A stretch of DNA of 64,000 nt from Paenibacillus sp. GM2 (GCF_900069005.2 NZ_LN831276.1:149874-213873), one strand, 5' to 3'. Shown: positions 27,256-37,462, counted from the stretch's first letter. The notes: a model not told the origin generated them from the letters alone. A program made the numbers and translations.

Positions 27256-28149
27256 ATGGATAAAATCAAAAAACAAGACGGTTTCATGTCGCAACTGCTC
27301 ATTGTTCTTCCGGACCATATCCTTGAGGCCTACGCGGCTCACCCTCTGATTCGGCCTTTGTATATCACCGATATCGGGTACTTTCCGCATGCGCAGCACC
27401 ACTATCGAGAGCGGCCGACAGGAAGCGAGTCTTATATCATCTTGTATTGTATCGAGGGGGAAGGATGGATTCGCCTGGCCGGACAGAAACAGCAAACGAT
27501 GCAAAAAGGGGCGCTGATCGTCATCCCGGCCCATACGCCTCATGAGTACGCCTCCTCTGAAGATCGCCCATGGACTATTTATTGGTTTCATATGAAGGGG
27601 GAGCAGGTTGGGGATTATTTCGAAGGCATCGATGAGCATACATCGCCAACCCCCGTATCAGTGGAGCATTCCTCTCAAATCATTAAGCTTTTTCAGGATA
27701 GTTACAATCTGCTGCAGAAGGGATATTCACTGGACCGCATCATATATGTCTCGCAACTGGCAGGCCATCTTGCCGCTTTTATTCGTTTCAATCTGCAACA
27801 TCCGCATCTGGCCTTGAACCGGCAGAAAAAACACGATGTGGAGGAATCGCTCCAGTACATGACCGAGCATCTGGATAAGAATGTTACCTTGCAGGAATTA
27901 GCGGATCAAGCCAAGTTGTCCGTCCCGCACTATACACATGTATTTAAAAAAACGACAGGCTACTCGCCCATTGATTACTATTTGCGGCTCAAGATTCAGC
28001 GGGCCTGCCAGTATCTTGATCTGACAGAGCAGAGCGTGAAGGAGATCAGCATCCAGCTCGGATTTCAGGACCCTTACTATTTCTCCCGCCTCTTCAAAAA
28101 AATAATGGGGAAGTCCCCTTCCGCTTATCGAAATACGCGAAAGGGGTAA
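27256..28149 (+). CDS. AraC-family transcriptional regulator
   Basis: This regulator of up to 297 residues has an N-terminal cupin-like sugar-sensing domain (RPTGSESYIILYCIEGEGWIRLAG, then IPAHTPHEYAS) and a C-terminal double helix-turn-helix (LQELADQAKLSVPHYTHVFKKTTGYSPIDYY, then QDPYYFSRLFKKIMGKSPSAYR). The start is uncertain: the ATG at 27256 lacks a clear ribosome binding site, and the ATG at 27286 is an alternative that fits the domain start. It is divergent from the DUF5107 gene and convergent with GH36, so it probably controls one or both with a galactoside inducer. Confidence 0.88.
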   Translation: MDKIKKQDGFMSQLLIVLPDHILEAYAAHPLIRPLYITDIGYFPHAQHHYRERPTGSESYIILYCIEGEGWIRLAGQKQQTMQKGALIVIPAHTPHEYASSEDRPWTIYWFHMKGEQVGDYFEGIDEHTSPTPVSVEHSSQIIKLFQDSYNLLQKGYSLDRIIYVSQLAGHLAAFIRFNLQHPHLALNRQKKHDVEESLQYMTEHLDKNVTLQELADQAKLSVPHYTHVFKKTTGYSPIDYYLRLKIQRACQYLDLTEQSVKEISIQLGFQDPYYFSRLFKKIMGKSPSAYRNTRKG

Positions 28150-28159
28150 CTTCCCCTTT
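28140..28159 (+). terminator. Terminator of the AraC gene
   Basis: AAAGGGG and CCCCTTT form a 7-bp stem at the stop codon, followed by GGTTTATTTTA. The U tract is interrupted, so strength is moderate. Confidence 0.55.
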
Positions 28160-28167
28160 GGTTTATT

Positions 28168-30294
28168 TTATTGTTCCCGAATCCGGTATAAGAGACTATC
28201 AAAATCTCCGCGCAATGGGAGGTCTATCCCGATATTCATAAGCGCACGGCCGCTCCATTCTCCATCCTGCCCCTCGATGACATATGTCTTGAGCGGATTC
28301 AAGCCTTGCAGCCGCAGGCGCGGAAGTGGCTCGCCCAGATGCTGTGAATGAAGGAAGGCGAACACGACCGACTCAGCTGCATCTTGGCCGATATATTGTA
28401 CTGCCATAACACCTTGGCGCTTCCATTCATCGAGCCGATACTGCTTGCCGTATTGCACCAACGGACGAATTTCCTTATATTGCTTAATGTAGCCAGCGGA
28501 CTCCTCTATCAATCCGTCGCTCCATCTGTTCAGATTCGAACCGATGCCAAGCGTTCCCATCATCGCGCTGTGGAACCGGTACTTCAAAGAAGTGATGCGC
28601 TTGTTCATGCCGCTGACCTCTTCAGTTACCCAACAAGTCATCAGCTTAGGTGCATAAGCATAGGAGAAGCCCTCTTGAATACTTAAGCGATCAAAAGCAT
28701 CGGTATTGTCGCTTGGCCAGGCCTGGTCCGCATAACGAAGAATGCCTAAGTCGATGCGTGAGCCCCCGCCCGCGCAGGTCTCAAAGGCCACCTGCGGGAA
28801 TCGCTCGCGAAGCTCTGCCCAAATCTCATAGAGCGCGCGCACGTGCCGAATCCATACTTCCTTCTGCTGATTCAGCGGATGATCCTTCATGCCCGGTTCT
28901 GTAATCGTCCGATTCATATCCCATTTCATAAACGAAATATTATGGTTAGTGAGAAGCTGAGCCATAAAATCTAGGATGTAGCGCTTTACTTCGGGTTTGG
29001 AGATATTAAGCAGCAATTGATTCCGCAGTTCTGTTCGTCCTCGTGTCGGGAAATGATAGACCCAATCCGGGTGTTCACGATACAAGTCGCTGTCCGGATT
29101 CACCGCTTCCGGTTCAACCCAGATGCCGAACTCCATCCCCAGATCCTGTACTTTGCGAATCAGCTCGCTCAAGCCGTTCGGGAACTTCTCCGGATTCACG
29201 AACCAGTCTCCCAGACCTGCACGGTCATGATTTCGTCCGCCAAACCAACCATCATCAACAACGAACAGCTCTACGCCCATGCGGGCGGCTCGCTCTGCGA
29301 GCGCCATCTGATCCTGCACATTCACATCGAAATAGGTCGCTTCCCATGAATTGTAGAGCACCCTGCGCGGCACCTGGCTAGGAATGACATAATCGTATTG
29401 GTATTGATGCAAGTGCCGGCTCATCTCTCCGAATCCATCCGCCGTGTAGCCTCCTACAAAAACTGGCGTCTCGAAAGACTCCCCTGCACCGAGAACCCAT
29501 TCACTGTCAAAATCATTGATCCCGCCGGTCACTTTTACCAGATTGAACGCCGTCTTCTCCGCTGTAATCCTCCAGTTGCCGCTCCATGCTAGTGCGCCGA
29601 ACCATACCTCCCCGGTTGCTTCTGTTGCTTGACCATTATCGATTGCGAACCAGGGATTGGCGTGGCTATCCGTAAATCCCCTGCGGGATTCAAGCACTTT
29701 TTTTCCCTCCGACAGCACCGTATCCCGTAATTGGAATTCACCGGACCATTTGCCGGTAACATGTGTCATCCGATAATCCTGCAGATAGGGTATCGACCAG
29801 GCTGCCGACTGGACGTTTTCCAACACCATTTTCTCGGCGCCGGTATTTACAATTTGGGCTGAACGTTCGATCAGATCCAGTTCCGGAATTACTGTGTATG
29901 ATAACTGCGTCTCGAGCGGGTAGTATTCATCCCGCAATATAATGACCAGTTTCTCTTGCCCTTCCTGCAAGGTTATCCGATGCTCACTGTATTTCATTAC
30001 AAGATCGCGTACGCCGTCCGGCATCGTCGCCTTAAGCGACGGCTCGGTATACACCAGGTTCCCCCAGAAGCTATACTCTTCCCGTTCTCTCTCAACTTCT
30101 GCATCAAAAGAGCTATGCGACCAGGTTCCCAGCAAAGGGATACAATCTGCAAGATCTACGGGAGAGCCCCAGTAAAGGTGCTGGAGCCTTCCCCGATCGT
30201 TCAACGCAAATACATAGGAGCTTTGCAGCGTCTGAATCGCAAAGATGCGATGTTGTTCATGATATTTAATAGCCAATGTCTTCACCTGCTTCAT
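28168..30294 (-). CDS. GH36 alpha-galactosidase
   Basis: This cytoplasmic enzyme of about 708 residues is a full-length GH36 alpha-galactosidase. It has an N-terminal beta-sandwich, then the barrel with NSWEATYFDV, VVDDGWFGGRNHDRAGLGDW, LGMEFGIWVEPEAVNPDSD and the catalytic nucleophile Asp459 in FMKWDMNR. CAGGGSRIDLGIL and acid/base Asp529 in WPSDNTD follow. It would remove terminal alpha-galactosyl groups from raffinose-type sugars or galactomannan oligosaccharides. The ATG at 30294 lies 4 bp after the preceding stop codon, so it is coupled to the binding-protein gene. This suggests that the importer carries alpha-galactosides. Confidence 0.95.
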   Translation of the reverse strand: MKQVKTLAIKYHEQHRIFAIQTLQSSYVFALNDRGRLQHLYWGSPVDLADCIPLLGTWSHSSFDAEVEREREEYSFWGNLVYTEPSLKATMPDGVRDLVMKYSEHRITLQEGQEKLVIILRDEYYPLETQLSYTVIPELDLIERSAQIVNTGAEKMVLENVQSAAWSIPYLQDYRMTHVTGKWSGEFQLRDTVLSEGKKVLESRRGFTDSHANPWFAIDNGQATEATGEVWFGALAWSGNWRITAEKTAFNLVKVTGGINDFDSEWVLGAGESFETPVFVGGYTADGFGEMSRHLHQYQYDYVIPSQVPRRVLYNSWEATYFDVNVQDQMALAERAARMGVELFVVDDGWFGGRNHDRAGLGDWFVNPEKFPNGLSELIRKVQDLGMEFGIWVEPEAVNPDSDLYREHPDWVYHFPTRGRTELRNQLLLNISKPEVKRYILDFMAQLLTNHNISFMKWDMNRTITEPGMKDHPLNQQKEVWIRHVRALYEIWAELRERFPQVAFETCAGGGSRIDLGILRYADQAWPSDNTDAFDRLSIQEGFSYAYAPKLMTCWVTEEVSGMNKRITSLKYRFHSAMMGTLGIGSNLNRWSDGLIEESAGYIKQYKEIRPLVQYGKQYRLDEWKRQGVMAVQYIGQDAAESVVFAFLHSQHLGEPLPRLRLQGLNPLKTYVIEGQDGEWSGRALMNIGIDLPLRGDFDSLLYRIREQ

Positions 30295-30298
30295 CCGC

Positions 30299-31915
30299 TT
30301 ATTTCCACAATTCCAAACGGGACTGATAGTTCTCGTTATATACTTTCTCCAGCTTGCTGAGACCTGCGGCTTCAACTTCCTTCATCATCGTGTTGTATAA
30401 TTCAACAACCTGATCTTCGGACGGGGCCAGGGCCATTTTTAAGTAGTATTTATTAATCGTCTCATTGACCTTTTGATCCATAATCGCTTCAGGTGTCCCT
30501 CCGGCAGGACCCAGGTTATCATAAGGCGCGGTATCATACGATGTATCGGCAAGGTTCTTAATGGCTAAATCTGTCGTGGGATCGGACTTATAGCGACCAA
30601 TCAGATCATAAGGCGTGCCATCCGATCCCGGACCGTTCTTAATCACCCAGGTCCACTTGCGAATGCCTGTCGACTTGGAGGCTTCATCCCAGTCCTTCGT
30701 GAATGCATCCAATACCTCTTGGCGCGGCACATGTTTACCGTCCTTCATATCCCAATGCTCGCCTTCCACTCCCCACATTAGCAAATATTGGCCTTCTTCA
30801 CTGGCCAGGAAATCCAGCATTTTAATTGTACGTACCGGGTCTTTATTGGTCTTCGAGATCATGACGCCATCCCAGCCCAGAGAACTCTTGGGTCCGTATG
30901 TGGTCTGATCCGCGGAGACTCCAGGGCCAAGCACTTTATACTGGTACAATTGTCGTTCTTCAGCATTTGCCCCTTCAGGCGCATCCGCCTTCAGCAAAGT
31001 ATTTGGTGATCCTACGTTCCAGGAAGCGTTTGCAGTAGCAAATACATTTCCGGCCGCAATTTTCTGTTCGTATTGCTTCGTCTTGAGCGTAGCCCACTCT
31101 TTATCTATCAATCCTTTATTGTATAAGGAATTGATGAACTGCATCATCTCAAGATAGCGAGGATCGCGTATATCTTTTTTCAACTCGCCGTCAACTTCAT
31201 AAAATGGCTTTAAGCCGAACATTCCCTTGAACGTCCACTGTACACTGCCTATGTCCTCGCCGTTCAAGGTCATCGGGATAGAAGGCTTGCCGTCGATCGT
31301 AGGATAATTCTCCTTAAACTTCACAAGCAAATCCTCGAACTCCTGCGCAGTGAAGGGCTCGCCGTTGTTCACTTTGTCCCCTACTCCCAGCTCTTTCAGA
31401 ATATCCATGCGCATAAGGAAACCGAATACCGGATACTGCTCCAGTCCGTACCAGTTGGCAAGGTAATAATTTTTCCCGTCCTCGCTTCTGGTCTTCTTCA
31501 AGGTATCACCGTACATCTTCGTTATATTCGGAGCATATTGATCGATCAGATCATTCAGCGGAATAACCGCTCCGGAAGCTATATACTTATTCATGATGTC
31601 ACTGCCGCGGTCTATGAGCAGCACATCCGGCAGATCATTGCTTGCCAGCATTAAGTTTAGCTTTTCAAGAGGATTTCCTGTGGGCTGTTGTATCTCCACT
31701 GTTACTCCCGTTTTCTCTATAATCGCTTTCGCAACCGGATTGTCGAAGGCATCCCCTGTGTTTTTATCAAACCACGTTAGCTTAATCGGTGAAGTATCGT
31801 CTACTGCATTTGCGTTACTTCCTGTTGAGGTTCCATTTGAAGCCGGTTTGGCACCGCAGCCGGCCAGCAGGCCCAACACTATTGTTGCAGCCAGAACTAC
31901 CTTTAACTTCTTCAT
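30299..31915 (-). CDS. Extracellular sugar-binding lipoprotein
   Basis: This 538-residue lipoprotein has a signal peptide with lipobox LLAGCGAKP, then an LplA-type binding fold (TWFDKNTGDAFDNPVAKAIIEKTGV, LMLASNDLPDVLLID, TIKMLDFLASEEGQYLLMWGVEGEHW). GAGAGGGG lies upstream of the ATG. It is co-transcribed with GH36 and lies beyond the two-component genes from its likely permeases at 35572-37462. The substrate is probably an alpha-galactoside, by context. Confidence 0.92.
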   Translation of the reverse strand: MKKLKVVLAATIVLGLLAGCGAKPASNGTSTGSNANAVDDTSPIKLTWFDKNTGDAFDNPVAKAIIEKTGVTVEIQQPTGNPLEKLNLMLASNDLPDVLLIDRGSDIMNKYIASGAVIPLNDLIDQYAPNITKMYGDTLKKTRSEDGKNYYLANWYGLEQYPVFGFLMRMDILKELGVGDKVNNGEPFTAQEFEDLLVKFKENYPTIDGKPSIPMTLNGEDIGSVQWTFKGMFGLKPFYEVDGELKKDIRDPRYLEMMQFINSLYNKGLIDKEWATLKTKQYEQKIAAGNVFATANASWNVGSPNTLLKADAPEGANAEERQLYQYKVLGPGVSADQTTYGPKSSLGWDGVMISKTNKDPVRTIKMLDFLASEEGQYLLMWGVEGEHWDMKDGKHVPRQEVLDAFTKDWDEASKSTGIRKWTWVIKNGPGSDGTPYDLIGRYKSDPTTDLAIKNLADTSYDTAPYDNLGPAGGTPEAIMDQKVNETINKYYLKMALAPSEDQVVELYNTMMKEVEAAGLSKLEKVYNENYQSRLELWK

Positions 31916-32051
31916 ACCTTAACCCCTCTCATGAGTTGATTGGACGAATATCTATTGTCAAGTTAATTGTAAGAAGGTCCAGTATGAGAATCTATAACGC
32001 AATGTTATAATTCATAGTGGAAAATGTCTTTCATATTCTGCCATAAAAATG

Positions 32052-32082
32052 GCCTATTCTCTTACTCGTGAAGAAAATAGGC
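32052..32082 (-). terminator. Terminator of the two-component operon
   Basis: GCCTATT and AATAGGC arms form a stem; on the minus strand it is followed by CATTTTTATGG. It lies 20 bp after the kinase stop, so the binding-protein gene has its own promoter. Confidence 0.65.
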
Positions 32083-32101
32083 TTTATCTTTTATAGTCTC
32101 G

Positions 32102-33862
32102 TTAGCAATGACTTTTGGGAATCCGCAGCGTCACGGTCGTCCCAATCCCGATACGGCTAAATATGCTGACCCCGTAACGTTCTCCATAGGTTAGCTGAAG
32201 ACGGTCATTTACATTTTTAATGCCATAACCGGAAAGATTATTTGCTTTTTGGAAGGCTTCCTCCACATGCCTTGAGCTCATCCCTGCACCATCATCGATA
32301 ATTTGAAATACAATGTCATTCCCATCGGAATAGACCTTAACAATGATATTAATCCCCGACTCGTCACATATTGCATGATGAATGCAATTCTCGATAAATG
32401 GCTGAAGGATCAGTTTGATTGTCTTATATTTAAAGAGTTGTTCATCCAGGTCATAATGCATATGCAGCATTCCCCGAAAACGTATCTCCTGAATCGAAAT
32501 ATAGTTTTTCACAAGCTCGATTTCTTGATGAATAAGTATAATTCGTTTGCCTTTATTCAACGACACCCGATAATATTTCGCCAGATAGCTCACCATTTTG
32601 TAGACCTGGGTCCCCCCCTCCTTCAACGCCAATGAAGAAATCGAGGCCAAAGTATTGTACAAAAAATGGGGATTAATCTGCGCTTGAAGCGTATTAAGCT
32701 CTGCCTCTTTCATGGAAATTTCCTTGACATAGACATCTTCGATTAAATTCTCGATTTTTGAGGCCATTTTATTGAAGGCAAAGGAGAGCTGTCCGATTTC
32801 ATCATGTCCCATCGGCTTCACCGATACCTGAAAATCACCGCGTTCCACCTTGCGAATTTGGCTCAGCAGTCTCTCTATCCGTTTCGTAATAACTTTCGTC
32901 GTTAAATAGATCAAGAGCATCGAAGCTATAAAAGCGATGGCTGAGATCCAAATAATCCGCGTCGTAGCCCGGTTTGTATTTTCTAGAAGCTCGTGATAGG
33001 GGACCGTAATCACCGTCTTCCAGCCATTGCTTAGCTGCTTGTATGTAAAAAAACGTTCCTCGCCATTCACCATCTTATCAAACTTTCCAAAATTCGATTG
33101 CAGCTCTTCTTCGATCGGAAAAGTATCATAGAGGCGGCTATACTTCATATCCTGATCCACCGAGGTTACAACATCCCCTTTTTCATCAATGATATAGACG
33201 CTTTTGTTCATATTCTCCTTCTCAATAAGCGAGAACAGCTCGACATCATGAATCTGGATCACCAGCACTCCGTAAGGATGCATCAGGCTGAAATAACTGA
33301 GCGAACGGGCCAGCGTAATTGTGTTGGCCTCCGTCCTGGTATATATCGTATCCCCGGTTTCCTGAAGCGCCAGGTTCTTAACCTCTTCGGGAAGCTCCTC
33401 CATGTAACGGATATACTCTCCATCCGAGTACAACGTTTTGTTGTTCGTATACACCGTAATGCCCTTCACATTTGTGTTCATAGCCAGCATGGAAGAAAAG
33501 GTACGATTGATATATTCAAAGGCATCTAGATAATAGAAGGCTTTCTCGTAATTATTGGACAAAAAGTTGCGCAATTGAGAGTCCATATACAATATGTTGG
33601 ATAACTGATGGTAGTAGTCGAGGCGATTCTCGATATTATTGTTAATCTGATTCAGGGTCCCGCTCAGGCTGGCATAGGTCTGCTCGGTAATCTGGTCCCT
33701 GGTAGTGGTGTACGAGTAATAAATCAATCCGAAAAAAGGAACGATCGAGATTAGAAAAATCAAAATGAACTTCGAGCGTAATCTCAGATTTTTGATTCCA
33801 TTCGATAATCGCCCCAGCAGCTGTATAAATGACAGATTGCTATAGTTTTTTTCGATATTCAT
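32102..33862 (-). CDS. YesM-type sensor histidine kinase
   Basis: This 586-residue membrane kinase has a first membrane segment near residues 31-50 (FILIFLISIVPFFGLIYYS), an extracellular sensor and a second segment near 300-325. A HAMP domain follows, with phosphoacceptor His399 in LQAQINPHFLYNT and HATPase motifs (LILQPFIENCIHHAI, IDDGAGM). Its start overlaps the end of the response regulator gene by 23 bp, which implies coupled translation. Gene order is regulator then kinase, the reverse of the 1.4-4.7 kb pair. Confidence 0.92.
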   Translation of the reverse strand: MNIEKNYSNLSFIQLLGRLSNGIKNLRLRSKFILIFLISIVPFFGLIYYSYTTTRDQITEQTYASLSGTLNQINNNIENRLDYYHQLSNILYMDSQLRNFLSNNYEKAFYYLDAFEYINRTFSSMLAMNTNVKGITVYTNNKTLYSDGEYIRYMEELPEEVKNLALQETGDTIYTRTEANTITLARSLSYFSLMHPYGVLVIQIHDVELFSLIEKENMNKSVYIIDEKGDVVTSVDQDMKYSRLYDTFPIEEELQSNFGKFDKMVNGEERFFTYKQLSNGWKTVITVPYHELLENTNRATTRIIWISAIAFIASMLLIYLTTKVITKRIERLLSQIRKVERGDFQVSVKPMGHDEIGQLSFAFNKMASKIENLIEDVYVKEISMKEAELNTLQAQINPHFLYNTLASISSLALKEGGTQVYKMVSYLAKYYRVSLNKGKRIILIHQEIELVKNYISIQEIRFRGMLHMHYDLDEQLFKYKTIKLILQPFIENCIHHAICDESGINIIVKVYSDGNDIVFQIIDDGAGMSSRHVEEAFQKANNLSGYGIKNVNDRLQLTYGERYGVSIFSRIGIGTTVTLRIPKSHC

Positions 33863-35393
33863 TTGGCGTGACTCCCTGGCTTTTCAGAAATAAAGAAATA
33901 AAATAAGAAGTACTCTCGTAGCCAACTTTCATAGCAATATCCTGAACCTTTAACGATGGATCATTCAGCATTTCCTTTGCCTTCTCCAAGCGAATTCCTG
34001 TTAAATACTCATGAATGGTTACACCGGTTTTCTCCTTGAAGATAGAACGCAAATAATTCGGCGAAAGATAGACTTGCCCCGATAAGCTGGAAATCGTAAG
34101 CGGCTCATAGTATTTTTGCTGAATAATACTGCTTACCTGATGAACCAATTTTAAATTTTTATCGGTAAATCGATCTTTCATCATGTCGATCGTATGCTTT
34201 ATGATCTGCACAACGACCTCCTCGACCTCATAGATCGTCAGGCAGTCGTAGATGGAATGGAACAGTTCCGCGCGTTGTCCTGCCGAGCCTTGCGACTCCG
34301 AATGTCTGCTGCGAATTTCATGCTGCAGCTTATCAATCAATTCAAGCACCCAATCAAAAATATACTCCTTGCGGATTCGCAGCAGCTTCAGCCTGGAGAA
34401 ATACTCCCGCAGCTTCGCAACAGCCTTCTCCTCCTCCAGTGCCTGCACAGCTTCAAACACTTCATGCTCCGGAAAAGGAGGCATCTGATTGCTATCGAAA
34501 TTCACCTCGATATCCGATGCAAAGATCACTTTGCCATATCCGCAGTAGAACAACTCATCCATTACTTTTTTGGCGTAATTATACAAGCTTTGGATATTCA
34601 TGAGGGCATCCTTTTTCTCACATACGGCCAGTGTCACCGTAAAAGGCAAGCTTTGCCGGAGGCCCCAGGCGAGTTCGGTCCAGAAGCTCCTGTTGATTTC
34701 CGGCTGGCTTGTATCCACCAATATACACATTTCGCCTTCGCGAAGAGAGGTATCATTCCAATGAACCTGATGCTCTCTGCAAAACTCGTCCGTATATGCT
34801 CGCAGCTGACTTAAAGCATCCTCCGCAGAGCTCTCCTGCTCCCAAGCATGATTATCAAACTGAGCCAGTACTACCGTATATCCAAGCACATCCTTCCTGC
34901 GGTCCAGATGCTGAAAGCTATCAACCAGCTTCTGCTTGCGCTGCGGCTGCTTCTCATAGATCAATTCTTTTAAAATATTCGATTTGGTTACCTGAATGGA
35001 CTTATTCTTAAATCGAACTTCTTCGCACTTTTCCTTCACGCGATCCATAACATCGGCGATCTCTTCAAGATCAAGCGGTTTCAGCAAATAACCTACGGCT
35101 CCCACATTCAAAGCAGACTTCACATAATTAAATTCATCATGTCCCGTCAAAAATACGATCGTCATCCAATCAAACTGCTTGATAATTTGTTTGGCCAGAT
35201 CAATCCCGTTCATGATAGGCATTTGAACATCTGTAAGTACAATATCAGGTTGAATGACTTCAATCTTCTCCATCGCATCCTTGCCATTGATGGCAGTCCC
35301 CGCAACATAGATCCCCATATCTTCCCAACCTATGATATCACGCATCATTTCTAATTCGATTTCTTCATCATCTACTAGAAAAATGCTATACAT
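33840..35393 (-). CDS. YesN-type AraC response regulator
   Basis: This 517-residue regulator has a receiver domain (acidic residues near DDEE 8-11, phosphoacceptor Asp55 in LTDVQMP, Lys in YLLKPLDL), a long central region and a C-terminal AraC double helix-turn-helix (YLSPNYLRSIFKEKTGVTIHEYL, YFISLFLKSQGVTPNEYRKKL). The ATG at 35393 follows GAGGGG; a GTG at 35402 is less well placed. It is divergent from the permease operon at 35572 and probably activates it as well as the binding-protein/GH36 unit. Confidence 0.92.
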   Translation of the reverse strand: MYSIFLVDDEEIELEMMRDIIGWEDMGIYVAGTAINGKDAMEKIEVIQPDIVLTDVQMPIMNGIDLAKQIIKQFDWMTIVFLTGHDEFNYVKSALNVGAVGYLLKPLDLEEIADVMDRVKEKCEEVRFKNKSIQVTKSNILKELIYEKQPQRKQKLVDSFQHLDRRKDVLGYTVVLAQFDNHAWEQESSAEDALSQLRAYTDEFCREHQVHWNDTSLREGEMCILVDTSQPEINRSFWTELAWGLRQSLPFTVTLAVCEKKDALMNIQSLYNYAKKVMDELFYCGYGKVIFASDIEVNFDSNQMPPFPEHEVFEAVQALEEEKAVAKLREYFSRLKLLRIRKEYIFDWVLELIDKLQHEIRSRHSESQGSAGQRAELFHSIYDCLTIYEVEEVVVQIIKHTIDMMKDRFTDKNLKLVHQVSSIIQQKYYEPLTISSLSGQVYLSPNYLRSIFKEKTGVTIHEYLTGIRLEKAKEMLNDPSLKVQDIAMKVGYESTSYFISLFLKSQGVTPNEYRKKL

Positions 35394-35450
35394 GATGCCC
35401 ACCCCTCACCTAGTATTCTTCAATTGCATTATAACGTGGTATCGGGAAAT

Positions 35451-35470
35451 TTCTGAATCCCCTTTCAGAA
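35451..35470. promoter_or_regulatory. Inverted repeat in the divergent promoter region
   Basis: TTCTGAA and TTCAGAA are perfect inverted arms separated by 6 bp, between the response regulator (minus) and permease (plus) genes. A TATAAT lies downstream at 35534-35539. It is a candidate operator. Confidence 0.35.
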
Positions 35471-35571
35471 TGAAAGTTATTTTCAAGCATCATTCGGAAC
35501 ATTGTCATATCGACATTCATTTTTTGGGCCACTTATAATTTGGGTATAACATGAACAGCGAGGTGTAACAC

Positions 35572-36549
35572 ATGCAATCAAACATAAATACACGAGATGG
35601 AATTGGGATAGAGATTCCTAGGCGCAAGCCCAAGCTTTGGCCGATTTTCAAAGAACAGAAATATTTGTTCCTTATGATGCTTCCCGCGCTGATCTGGGCC
35701 ATATTGTTCGCCTATGCACCTATGGCGGGCCTTTATATGTCATTCGTCAATTACAAGCCTAATCTGGGGAGCTTCTGGACGACCCTGTTCCATAGTGAAT
35801 TCGTCGGCTTCGAATGGTTCCGGTATTTCTTCACGAACGGGGACTTTCTCAAGGTTATGCGCAACACGCTGGCCTCTACTTTAATTACCCTGTGCTTCTC
35901 TTTTCCGATGCCGATTATTATTGCAATAGCCATTAATGAAATCAAAAATGTCGCCTTTAAGAAAACCGTTCAAACCGCTTCTTACTTACCCTATTTCATC
36001 TCCTGGGTTATTGCAGCGAATATTATCGTCACCCTGCTGTCATCCGATGGAGCCATCAATGCGATTCTTAAATTTCTTCATATTACCAATGAAAGTATCC
36101 TGTTCTTACAAAACGGCAAATATTTCTGGTGGATTGTAGCTATTGGCAACACCTGGAAGGATATGGGCTATAGTTCCATTATGTACTTGGCGGCTATTTC
36201 ATCCATTAATCCCGAGCTGTATGAGGCGTCCAAGGTGGATGGAGCCAACCGCTTCCAGCAAATTCGTTATATCACCTTTCCTCACTTAAAGCCGACGATC
36301 GTGATCCTCCTGATTTTGGCTTTGGGCGGTATTTTAAATGCAGGATTTGACCAGCATTTCCTGTTGGGGAATGAGCTTACCCGCGATTATTCCGATGTCC
36401 TGTCAACTTATTCGTTCAGGTATGGGATTCAGAATGGCATGTTCTCCTATGCCTCAGCAGTTGGAATGTTCAGTTCAGTCGTGGCCTTTATCATCGTCTG
36501 CATTGTGAATTTCACCGCCAAAAAGTTGAATGGTCAATCATTATTCTAG
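35572..36549 (+). CDS. Sugar ABC importer permease, LplB type
   Basis: This 325-residue permease has six membrane segments (for example FLMMLPALIWAILFAYAPMAG) and the EAA loop EASKVDGANRFQQIRYITFPHLKP. The C-terminal KKLNGQSLF is typical of LplB. GAGGTG precedes the ATG. It is the first gene of a two-gene operon divergent from the two-component genes. With the YtcP-type partner it likely serves the binding protein at 30299-31915, since no other binding-protein gene adjoins it. Confidence 0.92.
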   Translation: MQSNINTRDGIGIEIPRRKPKLWPIFKEQKYLFLMMLPALIWAILFAYAPMAGLYMSFVNYKPNLGSFWTTLFHSEFVGFEWFRYFFTNGDFLKVMRNTLASTLITLCFSFPMPIIIAIAINEIKNVAFKKTVQTASYLPYFISWVIAANIIVTLLSSDGAINAILKFLHITNESILFLQNGKYFWWIVAIGNTWKDMGYSSIMYLAAISSINPELYEASKVDGANRFQQIRYITFPHLKPTIVILLILALGGILNAGFDQHFLLGNELTRDYSDVLSTYSFRYGIQNGMFSYASAVGMFSSVVAFIIVCIVNFTAKKLNGQSLF

Positions 36550-36568
36550 TCAGCGAGGAGGTCCCCAA

Positions 36569-37462
36569 GTGAAGAGCAAAAAAAACATAACCGAATATAT
36601 CTTTGATGCATCCTTATACTTATTTCTGACAGGTATTTTTATCGTGACCTTTTACCCGTTCTGGAATATACTCGTTATCTCATTGAACGATGCAACCGAC
36701 ACCCTGCGAGGTGGGCTTTACTTCTGGCCGCGAGAGATCACATTTGACAGCTATCGTACTATTTTCCGAAATCCTGAAATATGGAGTGCCATTAAGGTTA
36801 CCGCACTGCGTACTGTCATAGGGACGGCGATATCCATCTTTTGCATTTCCATGCTGGCTTATGTTCTAAGCAAACGGCAGTTGCTAGGCTGGAGGTTCTT
36901 CTCTTTATTTTTTGTCTTTACCATGTACTTTGGCGGAGGGTTGATTCCAACCTATATGATTATCAAATCGCTTGGACTGATCGACTCGTTCTGGGTGTTC
37001 ATCTTTCCGGGCCTAATCGGCGTATTCTTGATGATTCTGGTAAGAACTTTCATAGAGCAGCTTCCCGGTGAAATTGAAGAGTCTGCCAAAATAGACGGTG
37101 CGAACGATCTTCATATCTTCTTCCGGATTATTATGCCTCTCTGTGTCCCTGTGCTGGCTACCATTGGCTTGTTTCTGGCCATCGGCCATTGGAATTCCTG
37201 GTATGATTCATATATCTACACCTATAAGCCGGAGCTTAAAACATTGCAGGCGGTTATGGTTAAAATACTGAATCAATTCCAGACAGCAAGTATGATGTCA
37301 GACGCACAGCAGCTTGCTAAGAGCAATACCCGAATGCCGGTATCCAGCGAAAGCATCCGGATGGCTGTAACTATGGTAGCTACCCTGCCAATCATACTCG
37401 TCTACCCGTTCGTTCAGAAATATTTTGTTAAAGGGATCATGATGGGGGCCATTAAGAGTTAG
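36569..37462 (+). CDS. Sugar ABC importer permease, YtcP type
   Basis: This permease of about 297 residues has six membrane segments, the EAA loop EESAKIDGANDLHIFFRIIMPLCVP and the ending KYFVKGIMMGAIKS. The GTG at 36569 has GAGGAGG at good spacing; an upstream in-frame start at 36530 would overlap the preceding gene. No ATPase gene follows. The long repeat-filled gap starts just after its stop. Confidence 0.92.
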   Translation: MKSKKNITEYIFDASLYLFLTGIFIVTFYPFWNILVISLNDATDTLRGGLYFWPREITFDSYRTIFRNPEIWSAIKVTALRTVIGTAISIFCISMLAYVLSKRQLLGWRFFSLFFVFTMYFGGGLIPTYMIIKSLGLIDSFWVFIFPGLIGVFLMILVRTFIEQLPGEIEESAKIDGANDLHIFFRIIMPLCVPVLATIGLFLAIGHWNSWYDSYIYTYKPELKTLQAVMVKILNQFQTASMMSDAQQLAKSNTRMPVSSESIRMAVTMVATLPIILVYPFVQKYFVKGIMMGAIKS

